A DNA stretch of 64,000 nt from Norana najaformis (lineage: Eukaryota; Annelida; Clitellata; Crassiclitellata; Hormogastridae), in NCBI GenBank assembly GCA_964023275.1, contig OZ029921.1, positions 18,202,204 through 18,266,203 of the forward strand. Direction: 5' to 3'. The translations under genes were made by a program, and so were the position numbers. A model generated the notes under the pieces. The model worked only from the letters and a program-made list of their open reading frames with translations, was not told the DNA's origin and did no database searches. Shown one piece after another: positions 23,980 to 34,700 of this stretch (positions are counted from its first letter, which is position 1; the number at the start of each line of letters is the position of its first letter).

Positions 23980-24765
23980 TTTCATGCTTAAGCTTACTAT
24001 AGACAGCGATCAACAGCTTGACGCAGTGGATGGTAGACGTGTCTCCCTGTTGGGCTTAACGGACCTCAGTGCAGCCTTTGATATGGTGGACCACAATATT
24101 CTGCTGCGCAAACTTCAGGGACAGTTCGGTGTTGGTGGGACGGTGCTACGGTGGGTCGCTTCCCTTTTGGCGGACAGGACGCAACGGGTCTTCTTCCAGG
24201 GAGTTCTGTCATCGATCGCTCACCTTGACTGCAGCGTCCCTCAGGGATCTGTCCTCGGCCTACTGCTCTTCCAACTTTACTCTGTAGAGGTCTTGGACGT
24301 CATTTAAGGGAGGGGATTGACGGCGCATTGCTATGCCGACAACACCCAGATCTACCTCAGCGTTCCGGCCACTGGCCACCCAGCGCTTTGCTGAGTGCGT
24401 TGAATGCATCGAGGATTGGATGGGTAGAAATCGCTTGAAGATGAATGTCGAGAAAACGCAGCTCATCTGGACAGGAAAGAGACATCTTCTAGACAGGGTT
24501 TCGACCGACGCCCTTCAGCTGCAGTCATCAGCTGTGCCGATGTTCACAAGCGTGACTGATCTGTGTGTCACTGTCGACTGCATGTGGGTTGACGATGAGG
24601 GAACATGTGGGAAATGTCTGTAGGAAGCGTTACTTCGAGTTGCGTCAGCTGAGACAAGTCCGATCGTCGCTATCACTCGACTCCAGAAAGAACCTCGATC
24701 AGGTCCTCATGAGTAGTCGACTCCACTACTGCAACAGCCTACTGTACGGAGTGGGCTTGGGACTG
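23980..24765 (+). mobile_element. LINE reverse transcriptase, left part (host of a nested LINE)
   Basis: The plus frame reads LLGLTDLSAAFDMVDH (about 24045), a thumb/palm region (VLRWVASLLADRTQRVFFQG) and SVPQGSVLG (about 24235). After one frameshift come CYADNTQIYLSVPATG (about 24330) and the region before the C-terminal domain (RLHYCNSLLYGV). The catalytic Y-A-D-D is Y-A-D-N here, so the enzyme would be dead even without the frameshifts. The reading continues at 25476 after the nested insertion. Confidence 0.88.
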
Positions 24766-25475
24766 TAATTGTAATTGTAATCTGACATTTATAAAGCGCC
24801 ACTTCAAGAATAGACTCATCAGAGGCGCTCCCCAACCGAACCGGTGAGACCACTGTCAAATAATACAGACTTCAGGCGCTTGCGAAACTGCGGAAGGGAC
24901 AAACTGAGGAATGCAAGCCGGAGCCCACGGGAAAGGCGATTCCAGCTATTAGGTCCAACATAGGCAAAGCCTCTAGACTGCGCTGTAGCAGTTCGCATAC
25001 GAGGGACAGTCAGGAGTCCAAGGGAGGCCGACCGGAGAGTGCTACGGCCTGGAACCAAGGAGACCGGAATGCAGAAGTCCCTAAGATATGATGGAGCAGT
25101 GCCAACGAGACAATTACGCATAAGGGTTAGGATCTTGAACTGGATACGCTGCTGAATGGGAAGCCAGTGAAGAGTGTCCCGCGTAAAGGAAGTTATATGA
25201 CCATACCTGGGGACGCCTCCAATAAGACGGGCAGCAGCATTGAGAACAGACTGAAGCTTGGAAATATTGGCAAGTGAGCGCCCAGCAAAGATAACGTTAC
25301 CAAAGTCCACCCTGGTGCAGATAAGGGCATGAATTAGAGTAGTAACGGCATGAAAGGAGAGGGAGCGCCGGATGGTACGAAGCTGACGAAGGTGGTAAAA
25401 GCATGAGCGAGAGACACTGTTAACATGATCGGTCAAGGAGAGTTCCCGGTCCAGAACAACCCCAAGATCACGGAC
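24766..25475 (-). mobile_element. 5'-truncated LINE inserted in antisense inside another LINE
   Basis: On the minus strand an uninterrupted frame runs from about 25475 to the stop at 24819. It carries VRDLGVVLDRELSL, TRVDFGNVIFAG, AARLIGGVPRYGHI, SYLRDFCIPVS, FAYVGPNSWNRL and FRKRLKSVLF. The 3' untranslated region keeps GAGCGCCTC...GAAGTGGCGCTTTATAAATG and the tail (ATTACA)n at 24782-24767. The insertion interrupts the plus-strand LINE exactly between its SLLYGV and LIRRLQSLQNAAARFV segments. The flanks CTTGGGAC and CTTTGGAAC suggest a short, imperfect target duplication. The open frame shows this is one of the youngest copies here. Confidence 0.9.
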
Positions 25476-25955
25476 TTTGGAACAGAATAGACTGATCAGG
25501 AGGCTGCAGAGCTTGCAGAACGCCGCTGCCAGGTTCGTTGTGGGTGCGCGGAAATTCGACTACATGACCCCTGTGCCACGGGAGATGCATTGGCTGCCAG
25601 TCCGCAAGAAGATTGTCTTCAAGGTTGCGACACTTGTCTGTAAGGGTTTGTATGGGATGGAGCCACCGTACTTGGCTAGGGACTGTGTATTGGCCTCTTC
25701 GATTCCGGGGCGCTTTGGTGTGAGCCACGACCTGGTTTGGTGTGGAAGGGCAACTGCCACGCGTGTAAGAACTTTTGGAGCGTCTTGGTCCGAGGGTATG
25801 GAATGCACTGCCCGCTGAACCCCGCGCTCCGGAACTTTCCATCCAGATTTTTAGGAGACGGTTGAAGACTTACTTGTTACGACATCTGATTAGGCCGAGC
25901 TACTGACAGTGCATTTGTGGTGTATTTGGTTATATTAACTTGCGCTTTATAAATA

Positions 25956-26014
<59 letters not shown>

Positions 26015-26019
26015 GTAAT
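25476..26019 (+). mobile_element. LINE, right part of the interrupted host copy, with (AAT)n tail
   Basis: The frame resumes with RLIRRLQSLQNAAARFVVGA, MHWLPVRKKIVFKV and PPYLARDCVLASSIPGR. It then shifts frame toward the end (WNALPAEPRAPELS, then FRRRLKTYLL). The 3' end reads TTGCGCTTTATAAATAATAT and passes into about 65 bp of (AAT)n, its presumed 3' tail. Confidence 0.87.
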
Positions 26020-26031
26020 AAGCATTGATCT

Positions 26032-26070
26032 CAAACCTAAAATCGGTCACAGTATCTTGGCGAGTTCATT
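26032..26070 (+). repeat. direct repeat, right copy
   Basis: Second copy of the sequence at 23680-23720, immediately right of the LINE's (AAT)n tail. Confidence 0.8.
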
Positions 26071-28580
26071 TTTAAAACACGTTTCTAAACGAGATTGTCA
26101 TGTTGTTTATTCAGAATAAAATTTATCTACTCGGGCCATTAAATGCAGCAAAATTTCGATGAACGAGTAGAATGTCACCGAAGAGTCAACAAAGCAATCC
26201 ATAACGTCCTCTGATATCACAAATGCACGAAGTGTTAACAGAAACCGGTCTCAAGTTGCCCGCTATACAGCAACGGTTTTTCCAAAACACTTCGAAACTG
26301 ATTATTGCACTTATTTTGAAATTTGATTGGGGCAATACATTTTCAAACTTACTACCAGGGTAGGCAACCAACAGTATCGGCCTAAAGTTTGATAAGTAGG
26401 CGCTTAATCTTTGTTGTTTTATATGCATAATTTCTGTTGTGTTGACAAAATAACATTCCGTCTTAAACTGAAAAGTTTTTACATTTGTGCATAATATCAT
26501 ATATACAAAAGTTCAACCAGCTTCCCCCTTCCAAGTAGAGGTTCAAAAAATGGAGGGAGTCGATCAATGGCTGGGCGGGTCTCGGTCCACAGGCGCCATC
26601 CATGGGGTGAAGGCTTTCTTATCAGATAACACGCAGCTACGTTGATCGCCTCTGCAGCAGCTACTCAGCATCCGGAACTCTACGCATCCAGAACTCTACG
26701 CATCCATAGCGTATAATCGTACCCTGAAGTACAATGCCGAACAGCCTATAATGCGCAGCAGAACGATATCATGAAACTCTTGTTTCAGGTGATCGCGCAG
26801 AATGCAGGATTGCATACAAAAAGACACCTGTGAATGATCGTAAACAAACGACACAGACACCAGGCTTCTATAGATTCTAATTCAAATGTAATGTAATTTA
26901 CTTCAAAATGATGTGAAGCAGCCGGTGTTGTGTTGGCAGGTGTGGTGGTGATTCAGTCCCAAACGCGTATTCGCCTAGATGCACTTACCTGCTATAGCCA
27001 CTGTCTCCAATATATTTGCAGGCAAATCTCGCGAGTGGTCAGTGCCACGCAAAAGCTGTGACGAAAACACCAAGCATTTTAACGGCGCTCAACCAAAACA
27101 CGAGCCCGGTTATTTAGTCAGCTCCAAAGCGATATCTACAGAGGTTCACTCGAGGCAGCCAGTGTTGTGCAAAGGAGAAAAGTGGTTTTTACAGGATTGT
27201 GAAAAAAAGAATCACACACACAACAAGATAGGTAGTTTTAACAATTTATTGTTAAACTGGAATGAAATAGCCTACTTCACAGAAAAAGGGGAAAACGATA
27301 GAAATCACGAGACACTGGCAGGTGGTGGGTTAATGAACTGCTTGACTGTAGGAAGGCTTCTTTTCGGGTGTCGAAAACACAGATTTGCATGAACCCAGGT
27401 TGTCCGCCATTTCACTTAGGAACTAGGTCAAACATCGAATAGATGCGTGCGGTTAGAAAGTGTGATGATTCAAGTACTGTTGTATCTGAACTGTTCGATT
27501 AATTATAATTACTAAAATGAAAGAGTGTGTGTCTTTACTCGAGTTAACGCTACGCTACGAAACGGGCGAGTCGACGGTTCGAAACCCTATCACTGACAAC
27601 TCGGTAAGATCGTCGACAGTTGTGATGTCCCAAAATGAAGACATTCAAAAGGATCAGTTATGTGCGTCAGTTATTTATTTTGGAGGAGGAGGTCAGTGAA
27701 TTCAGTCAGTAAGGAAATGATCTTTTTATTTCATGCATGCGTGTGCGCGCATTTCCTGCGAATTTCAGACAAACCTCCCGTTTTCACACGGCACAACAGA
27801 CAACAAGTGCGCAAAACTCATTCGGGTTTTTTATGGTTTGGCAATTTCACGACACTCCGGGAGTCGAATCCCGGACGCATCGGTTAAATGCCGAGGCATT
27901 ACATCGGCGGCGGCGGCGGCGAATACTCGTCCCAACGACCACCGGTAGACACAAGTCATCGCGCGATTTTCGGATAATCAGATTTGCCGACGAGCAAATG
28001 GTCGCTGGCCACCGACTGTCATTGCAACATACAGCACAACATCTATATGTGTAAACATAAACATAATATAGGCCTCATATACATACAGTCGTTGCATACT
28101 AAATATTGCATTGCATGTATACATACATATTGATTTACATAAGTGCATGCATCCATATATATTTATACAAATACAGTCAAATGTTTTGTGTTTTAGCAGA
28201 AGTCCTGTTCCAAAAGGAAGTCGATGTCAAGACCGCAGTTGATCCGATTATTTTAGTGCAGTATAATTGCAAGAGAACAAAAGATTTCCTTCAGCTGCCA
28301 CAAATACTGCTACTCTACTATTGCTGTTGTCTGTGCTTCGGTAGTCATCCATCCATCCATCCATCTTCTCTCGGGCAGTTGAGTCTTCTCCATCGGCGAC
28401 TGCTGCTGCTGAGTATTACAAGGGTGCCACATTGTTATCATCGATGACCGGAAACGGTGCCACATTAGACGCAACCGACTCCCCATCCGAGTTTCGTCGG
28501 GCTATGTCCCGTAGAAATGACTTCGTCTGACAGGGTCAAAGCCAGAACTGTCAATGACACCTGGCGAAGGAGGCGTCTAG
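26071..28580. other. unassigned intergenic DNA
   Basis: Frames of up to 137 codons (26979-27392) have no recognisable features. Small repeats: ATCCGGAACTCTACGC / ATCCAGAACTCTACGC at 26669-26705, (CGG)n at 27905-27921, (CATC)n at 28348-28363. A GGGAGTCGAATCCCGG box B-like element at 27859 lacks a matching box A. This region must contain the promoter of the gene at 28612, but no TATA box is evident. Confidence 0.4.
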
Positions 28581-28611
28581 CTTCTATCTAGGCTTCTTTC
28601 TAGCTTTCTTT

Positions 28612-30903
28612 ATGAATCTCGCGGTCGTTTGGCTGATCGTCTGCCTCGGAGGAGCGTCAAACGCCGTCTGCCTTTTCCCGCGCTTTCTCCAGCAGACGAT
28701 CGCCAACGAGACGCGCCACGACTGGCGTGGAAAGATACGCGAGCAGTACACGCAGTTCGGCTTCCGGGTGACGTTCAATGGAGCGTTGATGGTGTCCGAA
28801 TCGACGCAGACGGACCTGGCGGGGGCGGCGTCGTCGTTCCAGAGGGAATGTTTGGAGAAGGTGAGCGGAGAAAAATACCTCGTCAGACACCTCGAAGGGA
28901 ACGACGGCCGAACGACTAGGTACGTCTGCATGGAGTTCGTACAGCGCTCCTATCGCGTCGTTCAGTTGCGTTCCGGACCCCTGAGGGACTGGCCGGACAG
29001 AGACACTTGTCACGACAACCAGATGAAACTTGACACTTGGCTGCTGGTGGACAAGGCCAGACTGATGGCTGAGGAGAACGCCGACCGCATCCTCTGTCCA
29101 CTCCAGGGGGGCTTCAGCATTCGCATCTTCGACAAGATTCGGCAGCAGGGCATCTGCGACGGATACCGCGGAGAGACTCGGCTGGAGAGCGAGTGCGTCC
29201 GAGGAGACGGACTCTATTTGTACTTCCGGCACCAGAACTGCGTTCCCAAGGACCTGTACATGTACAGCGTCCAGCGGACTCTGTGTCTTGCCGCTTGGCA
29301 CGAGGATAACTTCGCCTTCATTCTTCTGCGTCACGACCGCCTCGAGTACGCCTGGATCCTTCGATACCCTGCCGTACTTCTCGAAGACAGCTTCACCGCT
29401 TACCTCTTCAAGGACCTCGTAGCCGACACCAGCGAACACGCAGTCGAAACGCGCAACTACCTGCGACTGGACACGGTGCGCGACACGCCCCGCCCCGTGA
29501 CGTCACTGTGCGTTGACGAGTATGACGTCTGCTCGGTTTGGAACGAGCCGTGCACTTCCGGTTCACAGATGGCGCTCACGTGTCCACGCACCTGCGCCAT
29601 TTGCAACGAATCACGACCGGTGCCCTGTGCGTTTCCGGTTGAGCTGATCGGTGATTGGCTGGACATTTCCCATGGCGCCGGAGGTGGGAACAAGTTCCAG
29701 CTGACAATCAACCGGACAACGATAACTGTCGTCGGATCGGAACAGTCGGACGTTGAGACGTTCCACTGCGTCTCCTGGAACCTTCCCTGGTCGAGGGCAA
29801 GCGGTGCGACCAGCGCCACCACCGAAGACATGCTCGTCACCGAGTACTTCAACGGATGTCGTCCGCGATACACGTGCCTCCGAATCCAGCGGAAGTCGTC
29901 CGCCGTCATCCTCGTCAAGCTGAGTCAGACGATGACGTGGCCTCTGGGCGTGACGTCATCCACGGACCCGATCGATTGCCGGATGTTCACCTACGAGCAC
30001 GACGAATTGACGGAAGACGCGAAGCTACGCACGCGCCACACGCGCATCCTCTACCTGCGAGACCTCAGGGGCTTCGTCCAGTGCCGTCTGGCTCCCACCG
30101 GACAGAACCACACGCTGAGGGACGCCAGCGGAACAGAATGCACCGGAAGTCTCACCGAAACAAACGGGGGAACCGGATTCATGCTCAATTTCGCCGACTG
30201 TTCCTCGCCCTCCTCTTCTGCTCTTTCCTCCTCAACTTCTTCCGCCTCTTCGTTGGTCTCGCCTTCCATCTCTTCCGTTTCTTTTCATCCAAGGAACTCG
30301 GCCTACTACTCGGGGATGTTTTTCTGCCTGAAGTCTTCCCGGATCTCACCGACCGGCGACCTGGTGCTCGTGACCCGGACTGCCTCGCCGCAGGACGGAG
30401 TCGTCCACTGCTGGGTCTCGTTCGCCAGCAGCGCCCAACTCTACTGGCTCGACGCCCGTCACTGCAACGAGACCCTCAAGCGCCAGATACGGCAAGACCG
30501 CCTCTCGCCGATCGCCGTCATATCTAAGTCGTCGACTGGCGGCGCCAGAAACGCAGCCTTCGCCGACGACGCCACAGAATACGTCACCTCTGACGTCACG
30601 ATGACGACGATAACGACAACGACGCGCGATTTTGGTCGGGCGCCAAGACGATGGACAAAGACATCGGATCAACGGAGTCATAAGAGCGATGGGTCGCTGC
30701 CTCCGGCGCTGAATGCATCGGACGCTGAGGTGTCCCAGGGGAGGGGTAATGTGACTTTAGGGACCGGAAGAGAAGGGCAGGGCAAGAGGAAGGATGACCA
30801 GCCGGAAGACGTAGTGGTTCCAAATGCATTTGTCTTTATGGCGGCTGTGATTATCTTCGCTCTTCTCCAGATACCATGTCTATGTACGAACGCACACCTC
30901 TAG
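28612..30903 (+). CDS. secreted or type I membrane cysteine-rich protein with ShKT-like module (763 aa)
   Basis: One uninterrupted frame of 763 codons, far more GC-rich than its surroundings. Residues 1-19 (MNLAVVWLIVCLGGASNA) are a signal peptide. Repeating modules begin with C-F/L-P-type motifs: CLFPRFL at 20, CPLQGGFSIRIFD at 162, CAFPVELIGDW at 339, CRLAPTGQ at 491. Residues 300-331 have six cysteines spaced as in a ShKT domain (CVDEYDVC, MALTCPRTCAIC). A Ser-rich linker lies at 530-559, a Thr-rich stretch before 640, and a hydrophobic segment at about 740-757 (FVFMAAVIIFALLQIP) with almost no cytoplasmic tail. Conserved-looking stretches include LESECVRGDGLY, LLRHDRLEYAW and YLRLDTVRDTPRPV. 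From memory this matches an uncharacterised invertebrate family annotated with DUF7042-7045 domains; this was not searched. Function is unknown, and an extracellular or cell-surface role is inferred. Absence of introns over 2.3 kb is unusual beside the 27-exon myosin gene. The start is the first ATG giving a signal peptide. CTTTCTAG upstream resembles a 3' splice site, so a 5' non-coding exon is possible. Confidence 0.85.
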   Translation: MNLAVVWLIVCLGGASNAVCLFPRFLQQTIANETRHDWRGKIREQYTQFGFRVTFNGALMVSESTQTDLAGAASSFQRECLEKVSGEKYLVRHLEGNDGRTTRYVCMEFVQRSYRVVQLRSGPLRDWPDRDTCHDNQMKLDTWLLVDKARLMAEENADRILCPLQGGFSIRIFDKIRQQGICDGYRGETRLESECVRGDGLYLYFRHQNCVPKDLYMYSVQRTLCLAAWHEDNFAFILLRHDRLEYAWILRYPAVLLEDSFTAYLFKDLVADTSEHAVETRNYLRLDTVRDTPRPVTSLCVDEYDVCSVWNEPCTSGSQMALTCPRTCAICNESRPVPCAFPVELIGDWLDISHGAGGGNKFQLTINRTTITVVGSEQSDVETFHCVSWNLPWSRASGATSATTEDMLVTEYFNGCRPRYTCLRIQRKSSAVILVKLSQTMTWPLGVTSSTDPIDCRMFTYEHDELTEDAKLRTRHTRILYLRDLRGFVQCRLAPTGQNHTLRDASGTECTGSLTETNGGTGFMLNFADCSSPSSSALSSSTSSASSLVSPSISSVSFHPRNSAYYSGMFFCLKSSRISPTGDLVLVTRTASPQDGVVHCWVSFASSAQLYWLDARHCNETLKRQIRQDRLSPIAVISKSSTGGARNAAFADDATEYVTSDVTMTTITTTTRDFGRAPRRWTKTSDQRSHKSDGSLPPALNASDAEVSQGRGNVTLGTGREGQGKRKDDQPEDVVVPNAFVFMAAVIIFALLQIPCLCTNAHL

Positions 30904-30912
30904 GATAATTCA

Positions 30913-31165
30913 CTATGTATATGTATATGTATATATACACATATATATTTATATATATATATATCATATAGCATATATCATATTTAATCATTATCAATAT
31001 TAATATCATTATTATAATTATTATTATTATTGTTGTTGTTGTTTTGTTGTTGTTTTGTTGTTGTTGTTATTGTTGTTAGTATTGTTGTTGTTATTGTTAT
31101 TGTTGTTGTTGCTATTATTATTGTTATTATTATTGTTATTATTGTTGTTTTTGTTATTATTATTA

Positions 31166-31212
<47 letters not shown>
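30913..31212. repeat. TATA-rich and (TTG/TTA)n simple sequence
   Basis: TATATA-type sequence to about 30985, then about 190 bp of TTG and TTA trinucleotides that become pure (ATT)n at 31160-31212. The poly-Asn, poly-Leu and poly-Ile frames here are artefacts. Confidence 0.95.
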
Positions 31213-31661
31213 ACTGGTCAACATAGAAATCGTTACTGACTGGAAAAGGCCCTAATGTGTAGCATCTTGGTGTGCTGAACACGAATATAACCATAAAAAA
31301 TTTTTATTGGCTCTCGTTTTGAAAATATTTCATATAGTTCATTTTTTATGTTTCACCATGTAAATTTATGCAGTAGGACTGCGACAATATCCTAAATAAG
31401 TCTAGAATGATGTAATATTCCACCTCATTGCATAATCCCATTATGGACACATCATGCACAGTTGATTACGTCATTTTCTGATGCAATGTAAAACTACAGC
31501 CAGTCGGCTGCTGACGTAAGATGACGTCAGCAGTGTACTATATAAAGCGAGTCGGAACGGTTGAGCATTTACAATATTACAGACTTTGTGCGAGACAGTT
31601 TAAGTTACTGTTTTATAAAACTATTATTACTTTATCCATTTAGATACAATACAGAACAGTA
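31213..31661 (+). promoter_or_regulatory. candidate promoter region of the following gene (TATA and CRE-like palindrome)
   Basis: A CRE-like palindrome TGACGTCA lies at 31522-31529 and a TATA box CTATATAAAG at 31538-31547, about 115 bp upstream of the ATG at 31662. The spacing fits an RNA polymerase II core promoter. Sequence from ACACTGGTCAACATAG at 31211 onward begins abruptly after the (ATT)n repeat, so the promoter probably arrived together with the gene copy. Confidence 0.6.
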
Positions 31662-33353
31662 ATGCCTCGGAAGTGCGTAAATACTGTGGACAACTTTTGT
31701 TACATTTGTGGGGAAGTGACATTTGCCAACCAGAAGAAAAGTATCACTTATCAAGTCAAGAAGGCATATCATGCTTACTTCGAATGCAAGGTTGGTGACC
31801 AAGACAAGCCATGGGCCCCGCATATATGCTGTGCTACATGTACAACACAGCTTTCACAGTGGTTGAATGGCAAAAGACCATCAATGCCGTTTGCAGTTCC
31901 CATGGTGTGGAGAGAGCAAAGCAACCACGTAGATGACTGTTACTTCTGCTTGGTTCCTCCTCTTTCCGGTGGAATAACGAAGCAAAAGAAGTCGACAATA
32001 GTCTACCCAAACATTCCGTCAGCATTGAGACCAGTTCCACATGGTGATGGACTTCCTATTCCAGAACCTCCAGCAGAATATATTTTCCTTGATTCATCTG
32101 ATGAGGACAAGGGTGAGCCGACATGTTCTTCTCCTGGTCCGTCAGCGTGCAGTGATCCCGATTTTCACTGTGGTGCATCATCAACCCCACACAGAATAAC
32201 ACAGGAAGAACTAAATGACCTTGTTCGTGATTTGGACTTATCCAAAAACAAGGCAGAATTGCTAGGATCAAGACTCCAACAATGGAATCTTCTAGAAGAA
32301 GATGTCACAATTACTTCATATAGAAAGCGCCATCAGCAGTTGGGACCTTTCTTTATGAAGGAAGGTAATCTGGTATTCTGTTCCAATATTGACGACCTCA
32401 TGAATGCCTTACAGATCACTCATGACCCACAAGAATGGAGACTCTTTGTAGACTCTTCAACACTGAGTCTTAAGGCTGTGCTTTTGCACAATGGAAACCG
32501 TCTTCCATCTATTCCATTAGCGCATGCTGTCCACATGAAAGAGACATACGATAACCTAAAACAGCTACTGCATTCCATTGACTATAACAGGTACAAATGG
32601 CACCTGTGTGGTGATTTGAAGGTAGTTGCCATTTTAATGGGACTGCAGCAAGGATATACAAAATATATGTGTTTCTTGTGTGAGTAAGATAGCCGAGCAA
32701 GAGAGTTGCACTACGTGCGGAAGGAATGGACTCCCAGACAAAACATGGCAGTTGGACAGAAGAATATCCAGCACCCAGCTCTGGTCGAGGCTCACAAAAT
32801 CCTACTACCACCCCTTCACATCAAACTAGGTTTGGTGAAGAACTTCGTGAAAGCCATGGACCGCACTTCGCCAGCTTTCCGATACCTGCATGAAAAATTC
32901 CCTCGACTCAGCGAAGCAAAGATTAAAGAGGGAGTTTTTGTGGGTCCTCAGATTAGAGAACTCTTCAAAGATGACCACTTCAACAACTTGCTGGAGGGTG
33001 ATGCGAAACAAGCATGGAATGCTTTTCGTCTAGTGTCTACAGACTTTCTGGGGAATGTTAGGGCAGAAAACTACAAGGAACTAGTAGAAGACATGCTCAA
33101 GCAGTACCAGAAATTTCGCTGCAATATGTCTCTGAAGATGCATTTCCTTCATTCCCATCTCGATTTCTTCCCTGACAACTGTGGTATGGTTAGTGACGAA
33201 CATGGCGAACGTTTTCATCAAGATATCGCAACAATGGAGCAAAGGTACCAGGGAAAATGGTCCACTACAATGTTGGCTGAATACTGCTGGACACTCCGCA
33301 GAGATGCTCCCGAACAGCTGTACAAGAGACAGGCAAAAAAATCTAAGAACTAG
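31662..33353 (+). pseudogene. nearly intact intronless copy of an uncharacterised multi-copy gene family (one in-frame stop)
   Basis: A continuous 564-codon frame is broken only by TAA at 32685-32687, directly after YMCFLCE and before DSRARELHY. The reading frame is otherwise kept on both sides. The N-terminus has Cys pairs (FCYICGEV, HICCATCTTQL) and motifs VGDQDKPWAPHICC, MPFAVPMVWRE, CYFCLVPPLSGG and VYPNIPSALRPV, suggesting a zinc-binding start. An acidic, Ser-rich linker (DSSDEDKGEPTCSS) follows. The C-terminal part has LPPLHIKLGLVKNFVKAMDR, EGVFVGPQIRELFK, FLHSHLDFFPDNCG and SDEHGERFHQDI. From memory this family is present in many copies in arthropod, cnidarian and other invertebrate genomes and may belong to a mobile element; this was not searched. 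The stop could be a recent mutation, so a truncated 341-aa product is possible. It sits between two (ATT)n tracts (31160-31212 and 33432-33477), which suggests insertion into a microsatellite. Confidence 0.75.
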
Positions 33354-33431
33354 TCTATGACCTGGTTTTTACAAATATTAACTGTAAGTGTATCACTATT
33401 GGCATGCATTGTGCGATATAAAATTACTTTT

Positions 33432-33442
33432 TGTTATTATTA

Positions 33443-33480
<38 letters not shown>

Positions 33481-33490
33481 TGTTATCATT

Positions 33491-33524
<34 letters not shown>
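33432..33524. repeat. (ATT)n and (ATC)n microsatellites
   Basis: (TTA)n at 33432-33477 followed by (ATC)n at 33484-33524. Confidence 0.95.
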
Positions 33525-33525
<1 letters not shown>

Positions 33526-34505
33526 TTTTTTCGAGGTACAAATGGTCCCTCGAGACTTAATTGAGCTCCAGAGAAACAATAACAATAATTATTATTATTA
33601 AATGCATTTGTATTCATCATCGTCGTCATTATCATCAATCATTGTTTTTTAACACGTTGTCATCGGTCGACGCAGAGATACGCATGAACAATTTCCATGT
33701 GCCTCATCACTGGCCTAGAATTATTGGTCGCTAATTCCATGGAGAAATCCCAAAATGATTGCCAAATGCGTCAGCCTGAAGACTGCTATAGGCCTATATT
33801 ATATAATCATTTAGATAGCCTACTTATATAGACCTCTATCCAATGCACAAACGAGACTCTATAGTGGACGTTATTAGGACTAAAAACCAAGTCTATACCA
33901 AGTCTATGTATGCAAGCAAGGTATATGTATCTAACAAGACACTTTATATAGCGCGTTTAAGTACCTCAGAGTGATTCATGTCTTCTGCTGCGTAGCCTCG
34001 GTTCTATTTTAGCTCAAGTTGTCTCGCACTAATTTTTAAAAGCTAGGCCTATCCAATTTGATATTTCTAAAAAGCCCTGTTCACGGTGTTTTCTAGATGT
34101 CCTCTTACAAGTAAGTTTTGCACTTAAAAAACGTCTTGTTAGAGCTTAGAAAAGCATTGCTATGCATCCTCGCAGCCTGCATGGTCTTCCTAGTTAGGCC
34201 TACAGAAAGAGGGCACGGGTAGACTTGTTTACAATGCGCGTGATGACGTAGCGAATGCGATAAACTAGGCTATATTTAGCCATTTTTTTAAAGCTGAAAT
34301 ATAAACAATAGGCTTCGATTTGTTTTAATTTTAGGCTTTAATTTGTTATCGTTGCACAGTCTTCTTTACGCATTAACTCATAGCAAAGTCACGGAAACAA
34401 AAATGATGACCTAAATCCCTTATCAAACCTTTAGTTAAACTCAGGATCAATGGACATGTTTGCATTTATCTTTAACTTATTTCTTGCTACATATAATTAT
34501 CCTGA
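33525..34505. other. unassigned intergenic DNA
   Basis: No gene. TAGGCCTA occurs at about 33789, 34043 and 34195. Confidence 0.4.
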
Positions 34506-34510
34506 CGAAG

Positions 34511-34700
34511 ATCATCGTAATCGTAATCGTAAACTCCAAATTTCTGAAGCGCTACCTAAAAGCTAAGCGTAGGGCAACAGCTTATTCACGAGCGCTGCAT
34601 CAAGTCAATGGGATTGTCCAAAGATGCCATATCAAGAACCAAGTCCGGTTGCCAGAAGACCAGAGAGAGAAGGGGAAAGGAGCTGTTAGGGTGGGCTGTG
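34511..34700 (-). mobile_element. LINE/SINE 3'-end fragment with (ATTACG)n tail
   Basis: In minus orientation the sequence reads AGCGCTCGTGAATAAGCTG, then a second AGCGCTTCAGAAATT, and ends in the tail (ATTACG)n at 34529-34512. The same AATAAGCTG...CGCTGTAGAAAT...ATTACG order ends the LINE at 41068-41431, so both belong to one subfamily. Confidence 0.65.

Noticed and set aside
26979-27392. 137-codon plus-strand frame
   Set aside because: No recognisable domain, signal peptide or splice context; composition like surrounding intergenic DNA.
27859-27874. GGGAGTCGAATCCCGG resembling a tRNA box B
   Set aside because: No box A at the required distance and no cloverleaf could be drawn.
28657-29439. 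260-codon antisense frame under the 763-aa gene, and a 223-codon frame at 29856-30527
   Set aside because: Shadow frames of a GC-rich coding region; the 763-codon frame alone shows a signal peptide, patterned cysteines and a membrane segment.
31027-31255. Poly-Asn, poly-Leu and poly-Ile frames
   Set aside because: Artefacts of TTG/TTA trinucleotide repeats.
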